A stretch of 64,000 bases of DNA from contig OX291562.1 in NCBI GenBank assembly GCA_946406115.1, positions 12,120,001 through 12,184,000 on the forward strand, written 5' to 3'. Shown in pieces: positions 18,201 through 27,640 of this stretch (positions within the stretch are counted from its first letter, which is position 1; each line of letters begins with the position of its first letter). Position numbers and translations under genes: made by a program. Under the pieces are notes generated by a model. The model saw only the letters and a list, made by a program, of their open reading frames with translations. It did no database searches and was not told the DNA's origin. The stretch is from Apoda limacodes (taxonomy: Eukaryota; Arthropoda; Insecta; Lepidoptera; Limacodidae).

Positions 18201-18429
18201 ACACGTAGCCGTTCAACTACACTGTCTTAAACCTTTTATTATACATTATACAACTACATCAGCTTTATATAATTACATTATAATATATAATTAATATTTA
18301 TTTATCAGATTTTTTTACAAAAATAATCATTGATAAACTAGGACTCATAATCGTCAGTTGTATTTAACACTTTTAAGTTAGCTTAGATTTCATTTAAAAA
18401 CTAAGTTACTTTACTGCAAAAACCGCAAC
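18201..18429. other. Unassigned AT-rich DNA
   Basis: No gene or element. Confidence 0.5.
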
Positions 18430-18532
18430 GAAAATCAAAATAACTCAGCAAAAAAGCAGCAACAACTCAGCAACAAAGCATCAATAACTTAGCAACAAAG
18501 CATCAATAACTCAGCAACAAATCAGCAATATG
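18430..18532. repeat. Short-period tandem repeat (AGCAACAAAGCATCAATAACT type)
   Basis: AGCAACAAAGCATCAATAAC occurs twice exactly (about 18470 and 18495) with flanking degenerate copies. Period about 24 bp. Confidence 0.75.
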
Positions 18533-18889
18533 CACTCACATGTCAATTTATTGCTTTGAAAATAACTTTTTAGGGAGCATGTTGTTGTAAGGCACGCGGT
18601 ACCTAATATCCGTTGTTAAAAGGCATGTGGCTGAACTTCGGCTAAGCCAAAGACAGCAATATACTCATAGTATACTATATAGGAAAACTGCAGCGCACCG
18701 ATCAACAGCGCGCGTCAATACTGAAATCTCGTTTATAATCTTGACAGATGTGGTCGAGATCTTGAACGAAGTTGCCTGTCTAGATTGTATCTCTGAAAAA
18801 GGCTCGAGATTTCGTCAATATCGGGATTGCATTCCCTATACAAAATCCACTTGTCATATTGGTGATAGCAGTTCTTTAACCAAGTTATA
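18533..18889. other. Unassigned DNA
   Basis: An 88-codon frame on plus (18627-18893) overlaps a 69-codon frame on minus. Neither has a recognisable domain, so no gene is called. A GTCAATATCGGGATTGCATT stretch at 18812 recurs imperfectly at about 19064. Confidence 0.45.
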
Positions 18890-18990
18890 CTGAAACAAAC
18901 TTTTGTCACAACGGGATCGAAAAACAAAATTACAGTCGCCATATTGAAATGGTGTGAACTTACAACGACAGTAGCGACCCAAAAGTATAG
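18890..18990. mobile_element. Degenerate MITE family B copy
   Basis: AACAAACTTTTGTC, ACAGTCGCCATATTGAAATG and GACAGTAGCGACCCAAAAGT align in order with the reverse complement of 13540-13667. The terminal repeats have decayed. Confidence 0.5.
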
Positions 18991-19684
18991 AAAGTAAAAA
19001 ACCAGCTATAGAAGAAAAACAGTTATTTTCAGTAGAACTTTCTGAGTTTCTTTTTTCATGTTTGTCAATATCGGAATAGCATTCACAGTTCTTACCTAAT
19101 AAATGCTTTGAATTTTATATGTTAATGACAAATTAACTACCTACAACGGGTTATTTATTATGTAGATTAGATTACCAACAAGAATTTTAATTGCCATAAC
19201 GGCTTTGTCGTGGTTTTCAAAACTTTAGATTCCATTGCTTGTTAACTAGGCGTGTTTATTTACTTTGAGACAGGAAAAAGAAATGTACTTTTAAGCAAAT
19301 AAGAATCAGCTAACAGTCGTTTAGCTTTAATAGCAATGATAAGACAACAATTGACACATAGAACTAAGAAATGTTCAGCCACACGTCTTCCAACTTCAAT
19401 GAAAAATGCTACGGCTCTTCCACTAACATCTACGTTATTTATGATGTCTTGGTAGCTTATAGGTTAAAACAATGTGGAAGAAAACTCTGAAGGTCCATCC
19501 GATTTAAAATTGTATTCTGTGTTGGGCAAGCTGTGGTGGTGGAATGGACAAAAAACTCTAACATTTCTCCCGCTGGAAGGCCGTCTGATAGACCCAGATT
19601 TTCTGGTATATCCAATTTATAATAGTATCTGAAGAGTGTTTGTGTTTTTAGTTTTCTTTTTGTTTAAACGCGCTTATCTCTAAA
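18991..19684. other. Unassigned DNA
   Basis: No gene or element is recognised. Confidence 0.5.
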
Positions 19685-19742
19685 AAAAATATTTTTTTTA
19701 ATATCACTAAGGCTACCGGTCCGTCTGATAGTTAGTAAATTG
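19685..19742 (-). mobile_element. 3' tail fragment of jockey/CR1-like LINE
   Basis: A T-run, TAATATCACTAAGGC and GGTCCGTCTGATAGTTAGTA resemble the reversed LINE tail with several changes. Confidence 0.6.
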
Positions 19743-20967
19743 GACTTATGTTTTCCGCAATTAGCCTCATGATAGGACCATTTTACGTAGGTAACCGATT
19801 TATGTCATTGGTTACTCATTACATCCCAGCTCCGTGCAGAAATCTAGGAGGTATCTGATGTGATTCAGTGCAAATTTTGTGGCTAAACTACAGCATCTAA
19901 AGGATTGAAAAAAATATATGTTATAAAACTGGCTTTTGTCTAGTGCATTACCTTACTGAATGATTTTTATTTATTGTATTTAATGCAATAAAAAATCTGG
20001 AAGTGACAAGTGTGCATTGCATTTGTTTGTAATGAAAGTTGGTTAAATAATGAGAATAGCTTGTTATGTAGTGCATTGACTCTAAGTTGTAGCAGAAAGT
20101 TAATAAATATGACTACAAAACGGTAATAACGTTAAATTCCATACAAAAAATTAAAAGTTTCAAGGCGTCAATACGGTATAAATGACTTAAAAAGTATATA
20201 AGATATATATTTCATAGTAATGTATATGACGTTATTTAATGATTTATATTGCATTAACATACAAAATTACAGAAATTAGCTTCCGATTCCGATATTTTTG
20301 TAGGTAAAAAACCTGATACAGCTTTCTTTTTTTTCAAAAGACCACTCGAATAAAGTCGTGGAAATCATAGGTTTTTCCTATCCAACGGACATTTATAAAA
20401 TTACGATATTTTGGCTTTGGTTGGTGTTACGAAACCCGAGTTTGCGATTCGCACTCGCACTAATTCATGACTGGCATGATTTATATGAGATACTCATAAG
20501 TTCATATGTATCATATATTAACAAAAGTGTTTTAATTATGATTTGATTGAATCATGGAAAATTTAAATAACTTTTTTTCATACAAGTAAATTAATTAAAA
20601 CACTAATTTAATTACCTAGTACTAGGGTAAGTAACAATTAATAAAAAAGATCATTTATCAATGTTAACTATTATTGAGAATTTAGTCGATAGTTCTGTGT
20701 AATCTATAAATCGTTTAATGTCAGACAGTATAGACACATTAACACTCAAAAATACCATTAAATTATCTTACTTGTTTGAAAAATTAATTAAAAAAAATTT
20801 AAACGACAGACAAAAAATAATTACTATTGTTTAGGAATCACACGTAAGTATTAAATAAAATATTATAAGTATGTATGTAAAATATCTAAGAGTCGGTTTT
20901 TTTTTTACTTTTGGAATATTTTTTGCAATAAGTAACTGGATTTTTCTCTATTTAATTTACTGTGGAA
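19743..20967. other. Unassigned DNA
   Basis: No gene or dispersed element is recognised. AT-rich throughout, with A-runs. Confidence 0.5.
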
Positions 20968-21090
20968 AACCGGCTAAGTGCATGCCGTACTCTCATTAAG
21001 TTTGGGTGGGTTCCGTAGAATGAGAATTATTGCGGATATTTGAAAAACTTATTAACTTTTGTCCAAAACAATTTTAGTTGGTAGGCCAAG
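20968..21090 (+). mobile_element. Head fragment of a 'GGTTCCGTAC' element
   Basis: ACCGGCTAAGTGCATGCC and GGTGGGTTCCGTAGAATGAG are the family's 5' blocks. The element stops where a second one begins. Confidence 0.5.
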
Positions 21091-21522
21091 TGCTAGTCGG
21101 ACTAACGCACGAAGGGTTCCGTACCATTATCTATAAAAACAGCAAATAAATCACTTTTGTTGTATGGGAGCCCCCCTTAAATATTTGTTTTATTTGAATT
21201 TAATTATTTATTATGAAAGTGACTATATAACTAAATATTCTGTGAATATTTTAAGCGTCTACCTGTTGCCGTTATCAATATTGAGCAAAATCGAGCAAAA
21301 AAATCACTTTTGTTGTATGGGAGCCCCTTTAAATATTTAATTTATTCTGTTTTTTAGTATTTGCTGTTATAGCAGCAACAGAAATACATCTTCTGTGAAA
21401 ATTTCAACTGTATTAATATAACGGTTCATGACATACAGCCTGGCAGACGAACGGACGGACGGACAGCAGAGCCTTAGTAATAGGGTACCGCTTATAACTG
21501 TCTGGGTACGGAACCCTAAAAC
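21091..21522 (+). mobile_element. 'GGTTCCGTAC' element, near full length
   Basis: The head is GGCCAAGTGCTAGTCGGACT and AAGGGTTCCGTACCATTATC. The body is TTTTGTTGTATGGGAGCCCC, AACAGAAATACATCTTCTGT and CGGTTCATGACATACAGCC. The end is GGGTACGGAACCCTAAAA. The block TTTTGTTGTATGGGAGCCCC occurs twice (about 21158 and 21308), showing an internal duplication. Subterminal GGTTCCGTACC and GGTACGGAACC are inverted. Non-coding. Confidence 0.72.
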
Positions 21523-22079
21523 CTCTATATTGATTTAAATCATCAATTTAAATTTAGATTTAATATGCGGATAGACGGAAAGACCTGACGAATTAATAAC
21601 CAACTTTTAAGCAAAGCCGCGGCCAAACAAATGGCTCATGATGACACACTAAGACAATAATGTATTAACGGAGCAATTAATTAACGGTACATACATCACT
21701 GTCATAATTAATTGTATGTAATTATATGTCTCACCTCAACATTATTCAAGAACAATTTGTGTGGCGCATGGCGGGCGCCTCTCTACGTTTAAATACAAAT
21801 TAAATGGCGACACCTGACCTATCCATATCCAAATAAAATTATTTAATTGAAAATTAATTAGCAAAACAATTAATTAAGTTATTATTTAATCTATGATACA
21901 GACGATACTTTAAGATGGTTTATTTAATAAATGTTATTAAATATTTAAAAATATCGTAAGCTCTTAGGAAATAAAGGTACTTATATCTAATACAGTGCAT
22001 TGTGATACAAGGATTGAAAATAGGTTATTGCAATCGAGTTGATGTTTTTGTTGATTGTCAACATTTTACGTATACTTAA
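21523..22079. other. Unassigned AT-rich DNA
   Basis: A short GACGGAAAGACCTGACGAAT fragment of the same element class lies at about 21576. Otherwise nothing is recognised. Confidence 0.5.
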
Positions 22080-22408
22080 CTTCGCTTTATGTGTTGAGTC
22101 GCGGATGTGTTCTGCATTCGGCAGGGAATTCATCCTTAATCCTTAAGACCGAAATGGTCACGTACAGTGCCGTTTCAGAGAAACTTCATCCCACAAACGC
22201 TTAGGTTGTGGAATGAGCTCCTTGCCAAGGTTTTCTTCAAGGACTTTATGGGGTTCTTTAAGAAGGAATTTAAGTAATTGGATTTTTAAAGTCTTGGCAA
22301 CACGCGAGTGATGCCCCAGGTGTTGTAAGCGTTCATAGGCTGCGGTGACAGCTTACCATTAGGCAGCCCGTTAGCTTGTTTGCCACCTTAGTGAAAAAAA
22401 AAAAAAAG
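22080..22408 (+). mobile_element. Jockey/CR1-like LINE, 3' end (about 330 bp)
   Basis: GCAGGGAATTCATCCTTAAT, GTACAGTGCCGTTTCAGAGA, TTGTGGAATGAGCTCC, CGAGTGATGCCCCAGGTGTT and a GCCACCTTAGTG end with an A-run align with 62025-62300. Shifts relative to a continuous polymerase C-terminus show that it is dead. Confidence 0.82.
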
Positions 22409-23160
22409 TATACTAATTATAAATGTTTGATCTGGAAGTAAGTGTCTATCTATGCAAAACTTAAAATAAAATCTATACGTAGCAATTTAACTTCAATGGC
22501 CAGCTTTCTAAACTTTTTTGTTTAGATACACTTGGTATTCATTCAAGATCTTGCCTACCTGCCTCAAAATCTATGAGCGGTTACATCAAAAACTCGAGTT
22601 TTGTACGTTTTTAATTGTTTTACAATCGAAAATGGTTGCGCAAATATTTTTACAAGGTTGCAAAATAATGGCACCTAAAAAGAAAATAAAAAAAAAACAA
22701 TTGTTTAGAATCTTTTTAATGGTTTAACAGAGGATGCTGCAAGTCTTACGCTATTGTTGGTAAAAATTGCAATCTTTTTAAGATTTTTATGATTAGAAAG
22801 TTGCAAAGGCTGGCTTTCTACGATTCTTAGAAGTTTTTTTATTTTATTTTATTATTTTTGTTACGTCTGCAGGGTTAGGGTATACTGCATACATCTGTTT
22901 TTGTTTTGTTTATTTTGTTATAAAGGGTAACATTGAATAATTCAAAATGAGACTTATTATAAAATTTCTGAAGCTAAGATGTCACGTACGTCTGTGCATT
23001 TGTCCCTGCATATTGCACTCTCGCAGTGTTTTTACGAAAGATTATATACTCAATAGCCAAGAATACCTAACGAGTAATAAAAACGAGCGGATGGTGAAGA
23101 AAGGTTCTCGAGTAGGTAGTACGGAGTGAGAAAGCAACGTAGGCCACGTGTTAAGGCCAT
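22409..23160. other. Unassigned DNA
   Basis: No gene; small open frames at 22518-22727 and 22947-23129 lack domains. Confidence 0.5.
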
Positions 23161-23321
23161 GGACCTTATTGGGAACAGTCTCGAGTTTTTCGGACTCTGC
23201 AATTCGAGACAAAAATGCATGGAAGTCTCATTTAGCCCGCGAAACCTGTCAATGTACTTGCATACATTTTGCTCTCGAATTCCAGAGTCCAAATAGCTCG
23301 AGACTGTTCCCAATAAAGTCC
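23161..23321. mobile_element. Foldback MITE, family A (best copy)
   Basis: It starts GGACCTTATTGGGAACAGTC and ends, on the minus strand, GGACTTTATTGGGAACAGTC; both continue TCGAG, giving 25-bp terminal inverted repeats with one mismatch. Inner arms carry GACTCTGCAATTCGAGAC against its partner TCTCGAATTCCAGAGTCC. Length 161 bp. The two overlapping frames on opposite strands encode similar peptides only because the DNA is palindromic. Confidence 0.85.
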
Positions 23322-23629
23322 TATATCTACCAGTGAGGTTACTCTCGATGCTCGATTTTAATCCCGGCCTAAATAATTACTTACAGCACATTTTTTAGGT
23401 TTTATTAAAGTTACTCGTTACACATACCAAATGAAACAGTATTACACTTCAAGCAAAAATAGCTATTAACTTACATAAACGAAGATATTTTTAATTAAAC
23501 TAGTAAAGTTATATATTTATGGAACAAAAAATATATTAAAAAATAAATTTATTTTAATTAAATACGCTTCAATGTTTCTTTGAATTCACAGATATCATGA
23601 GTTTAGGTAGTACTAACTACTACCTAACA
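23322..23629. other. Unassigned AT-rich DNA
   Basis: No gene or element is recognised. Confidence 0.5.
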
Positions 23630-23697
23630 ACTACTAACTAACAACGACACTAGCGAACACCCAAGGGCAGAAGTACAGAAAAGTTTGTTGCACTGTA
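23630..23697. mobile_element. MITE family B fragment
   Basis: CAACGACACTAGCGA and CAGAAAAGTTTGTTGCACTG correspond to both ends of the family B element with the middle missing. Confidence 0.45.
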
Positions 23698-24788
23698 TTA
23701 CTGGAGGTAGCTCAAGACTGGCCATTGTGGAACATGCAGCAGCTTCTGTCGAAAAAAATACATAATTGTTTTTTTTTTTTAAAAGACCCTATATAAAAAA
23801 TGACAAAAGGATTCACAAAGAATTGTGTTATTTTAAAAGAATCGCCCAAAATATTTTCTAGGTACATTTTTATTATACGCAAACATTTAAAATTATTTAC
23901 TTTATACTGTACAAATACAAATACTATTAAACACTTCGTAGTAAAAATAAGTACTCATATAATTTGTCGTTAAATTTTATTCAGTGGGTTCTATAAGTCA
24001 AATAAAATGTACTTACATAGAGTTGCTAACTACGTCCCATTCTTTAACCGACATCAAAAACGGGAGGACATTCTTAATTCGGTTGTTGTACAAATACTTT
24101 ATTGTTTAATTTGTTGTGCGTCTCTTGTTTTTTGAAACTGTTGTGCAAACTTAGTAGGTATATTGAGGTTGCACATACACCTCAAATACAAATAAACCTA
24201 CGTAGAAAAGACCGTCCGTACGTTCATCGCAACGTCCGTTTTAATTTCGTATTAATTTAAATTAATTAGGTTTATGATGATACGGAGAATAGATTAAACT
24301 CTTTATTTAAGTTGAAAATCTAATATAAAAGGTAATATCAATATAAAAAAACCTGTATATACCATCTCCGTGTCCCAAATTAACTCTTATAGTCAAGGAC
24401 AAAGTATTTTTTTCACAATGTAGATTTCTACCGAGAAGAATCCGGAAAGAAACTCGAAAGTTACTCATTTAGTTACCAACATAACTAATACGCATCACGA
24501 AAAATAAATACAAATATAATCATTAATAAAAAAAAAATAATACCACAATTTCCACATATTATATTATTATTTTAGAATATACAATATTGTAAATTATTTT
24601 CATTTTGATTTGATTTTCCTATGCTGATTGTTTGTTTATCATTTTTATAATCTGAAATTTTGCTGTACCGTTTTTACAAGGTTTTTGTTGTATAATAAAA
24701 ATTTACTAATTGATAGCTTTTTAATATTATTACGAACTTTGTTGTAAAAGTTTATGTGTCGCAGCCATCTAGTTAAATAAGGCAGTTA
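23698..24788. other. Unassigned AT-rich DNA with a LINE-like scrap
   Basis: Around 24425-24490, ACCGAGAAGAATCCGGAAAG resembles the 3' region of the RTE-like repeat at 51657-51820. Otherwise no gene or element. GCCATCTAGTTAAATAAGGC at 24764 recurs inside the adjacent foldback. Confidence 0.45.
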
Positions 24789-25571
24789 ACAAACACCACA
24801 TGAAGACAAAAGATTATAGTTGTCACATGTATTATTATTTTAAATGTTTAATGTATATAAATATTATAATCACGCTTAAGCCGCTGTACCGATTAGGATG
24901 AAATTTGGCATGAAGATAGTTTGAGTAATGACTAGGCTACTTGAAAACATCAAGTGTGAGTCAGTTTTTTTTTTTAAATTGAGGAGTTCCCTTTGAAATC
25001 CTACACCGATAACCGTATACCAAAAAGAGCGATGGAGCAGCCATCTGGTTAAATTAGCCAGTTAATTTGACGCCTATGCAGAGAATTAAATATGGAAAAG
25101 AAATTATCATATAACTGAACAGATTATTCTATAAAACTTGCAAGGAAGGCTCAGCTCGCTTAGCTGGCTCCGCATCTACGTTGACACAAGAGAAACTGAA
25201 CCTAACCCAACATACACGACTTATACAGTGCGATTTCTGTTCCTTTCTTTTCCATACTTGACGTACTACCTAGGCGTCCAATTAACTGGCTTATTTAACC
25301 AGATGGCTGTTCGGATCGCTCTAAATTCGATTATTGGTGTAGGATTTCCACGGCAACTCCTCAATTATAGAAAAAAACCGACACACACTTGACGTTTTCA
25401 AGTAGCCTTTATCCTTACCCGGGACTCAAACTATCTCCATGTCAAATTTCATCTATATCGGTTCAGCGGTTTAAGCGTAACATTCGCATTTATAACATTT
25501 ATATGGATTAAAAATTTGAAAGAATACTAAATGTGACCACTATAATGTTTTGTCTTCGTGTGGTGTTTGTT
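24789..25571. mobile_element. Large foldback (inverted repeat) element, about 780 bp
   Basis: The left arm (24789 to about 25105) and right arm (about 25235-25571) pair over some 320 bp each. Examples: AACAAACACCACATGAAGAC with GTCTTCGTGTGGTGTTTGTT; GCCATCTGGTTAAATTAGCC with GGCTTATTTAACCAGATGGC; ATGGAAAAGAAA with TTTCTTTTCCAT. Each arm contains an 'ACTAATATT...'-type element (GGCATGAAGATAGTTTGAG and its partner), so the palindrome includes, or arose from, two opposed copies. The unpaired centre is about 125 bp. A read-through transcript would fold into a long hairpin. Confidence 0.85.
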
Positions 25572-25660
25572 CCAAGTATCCATACTCACATATAGGCGAA
25601 GGTAAGTGCTAAGCTTTAGACAGGCAATATACTTGTCTTTTACCTTAGTAGTACAAAAGA

Positions 25661-26204
25661 ACGGCCAAGTGCGAGTTGGAGTTGGTTTGGATTTTCGAAA
25701 TTTACAAAAGCAAACACAAGAAAAAGTATGCCGCTAAGCGGTCTCCCATCCAAGTACTGACCAAGCCCGACGTTGCTTAACTTTCAATATCGTTTCAAAT
25801 TCTGTGTGTATGATGTGTACAGAAAAAATCTGTTCTGAGCTTATACAGGTACAATATCCCTTACACTATAAGGGATTGTTTCATGGTGCTGTACGCGGTA
25901 ATTTAAAATAGTACCTAAGGGCTTGGGCCTGTCTTACACTTGTCCGGCTTTTATTATTCGTTGCTATACTTTAAAGTACGATACTTCAAAAATGTGTTTC
26001 TTGTATAGGGACCCCTTTAAATTTTTACTTTTTAACTTTTTATTATTTATTGGACGATCCCCTATATGACACGTAGAAAAATACAGGCTTCTACCTATTT
26101 CAGTCTCAAAGATTGAGCCTTTTAATGGTCGGACAGACAGACAAAGAGCGTAGGCTAAGTAAATAGGGCTCCGTTGGCACCCGCTGGGTACGGAACCCTA
26201 AAAA
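25661..26204 (+). mobile_element. 'GGTTCCGTAC' element with antisense 5S segment (composite, both ends present)
   Basis: The head ACGGCCAAGTGCGAGTTGGA is at 25661 and the end GGTACGGAACCCTAAAAA at 26187-26204. Between them, at about 25731-25796, is a reversed 5S segment: GCTAAGCGGTCTCCCATCC (box C), ACTGACCAAGCCCGACG (intermediate element), TTGCTTAACTTTC (box A). This copy joins head, 5S and tail in one unit, so the 5S piece belongs to this subfamily rather than being a neighbour. Confidence 0.72.
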
Positions 26205-26327
26205 GGGTTCGTGACTTTTACAATCCCGTTGTTCTTTGCCCATTAGCCACATGGGTAACATTGAAACCAACATTTATTTAAATTTATATTTTTTACCCGT
26301 CTAACTGAGCAAGAGGGTAAAGTGCGC

Positions 26328-26376
26328 GTATGTATGTATGTATGTATGTATGTATGTATGTATGTATGTATGTATG
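26328..26376. repeat. (GTAT)n microsatellite
   Basis: About twelve perfect GTAT units. Confidence 0.97.
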
Positions 26377-26950
26377 TGGGTATGAAATTTCCATTGTGAA
26401 CTCCTGTAGCCTAAACAGCTGAACAGACTTCGATGAATTATATCTCAAATGAAAGGTATTAAACTTCGGAGTGTTATAGGGTACGAAAAAAAGACAAGCG
26501 CAACTCGAAAAAAAAAGTAAAAAGATGTAAATTAAATCTAATAAAATCCCGACTATTGAGTACCTAAAATCAATAATTAAGTGAACCTAAAACATACCAA
26601 ATATTTAACGATAAGCAGGTAGGACTAATAATGCAAGTTCAAATAGTAACAGATAGATGAAATTATTTGTTCCTTTATTTAATTATTTGGTATGTTTTAG
26701 GTGCAGTTGTTTATTGCGTTCATTGCTATTGATTTTTTTTATTATTTTTAAATGTTTTTGCAATATTAAATTATTTATTTTCAACTTAAGGCCCCGTATA
26801 CTGCACGGCGGTGTGTGACGGCGCCACAAGATTATAATCGTATTTAAAAAAATTAAAATATACTGACTAGTTATTAACTATATATCTTAACAACGTTTTA
26901 ATTCGCATTATGTATGAAGGCGGCCGCTTTTAGCAGAATACCAATAAAAA
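26377..26950. other. Unassigned DNA
   Basis: At 26395-26470 an AAACAGCTGAACAGACTTCG block resembles the 'ACTAATATT' repeat. The rest is AT-rich with no gene. Confidence 0.45.
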
Positions 26951-27316
26951 AATCGGCCACGTGTGAGTCGGACTGGCGCACGAAGGGTTCCGTGCAATTA
27001 TCTACAAAAACTTGTAAAATATTTGTTGTATTTTAATTTAGTTATTTATTTTTTAAGTCTGTGAATATTTTAAAAGTCTACCTACCTGTTGCCGTTATCA
27101 ATATCGAGCAAAAAATCACGTTTGTTGTATGGGAGCCCCCTTAAATATTTATTTTATTATATTTTTTAGTATTTGTTGTTATAGCGGCAACAGAAATACA
27201 TGATCTGTGAAAATTTAAACTGTCTAACTATCACGGTTCATGTGACAGACAGACGGACAGCGGAGTCTTAGTAATAGTGTCCCGCTAATTACCCTTTGGG
27301 TACGGAACTCTAAAAA
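26951..27316 (+). mobile_element. 'GGTTCCGTAC' element, full length
   Basis: The head TCGGCCACGTGTGAGTCGG and AAGGGTTCCGTGCAATTATC lead to TTTGTTGTATGGGAGCCCCC, CAACAGAAATACATGATCTG, GACAGACAGACGGACAGCGG and the end GGGTACGGAACTCTAAAA. About 365 bp. It has the same order as 21091-21522 without the internal duplication. Confidence 0.75.
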
Positions 27317-27499
27317 TTCATATTTAGTATTTAATTCATCATACTGTACAAACAGTACAAAACTTTCTAATATAGTTAATGATAAGTTAGTATTTAAAAT
27401 TATATAGCATCATGCATACTAACTGTAAAACATGAATACTATATCATGTACGCTGCGATTTTCGATTGATGGTCGCCACTCGAGAACCTTACTGCCCTA
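27317..27499. other. Unassigned AT-rich DNA
   Basis: No gene is seen. Confidence 0.45.
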
Positions 27500-27640
27500 T
27501 CGGTTATCGGTTTGACAAGCGATGTGGCCTGCCTGCCCAAAGCCACTACAGCTTGCTAACTGTTTGAGCTATGTCTGTAACTTTGGTTCTTCGGCGAGCT
27601 GCCCAACCGAGCTGGATTCTTCGGTTACCTAACCTAACTA
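27500..27640 (-). pseudogene. RTE-like LINE polymerase C-terminal fragment (dead)
   Basis: Read on the minus strand, one frame gives RRRTKVTDIAQTVSKL, then a stop (TAG where Trp or Lys is usual) and WLWAGRPHR. This resembles the conserved 'RRRTKVTDIAQRV.KLKWQWAGH' region near the C-terminus of insect endonuclease-reverse transcriptases. The in-frame stop and the lack of anything further upstream show a dead fragment. The family match is from memory. Confidence 0.65.

Noticed and set aside
23050..23336. Two similar proteins on opposite strands
   Set aside because: The similarity comes from the palindromic MITE at 23161-23321, not from coding.
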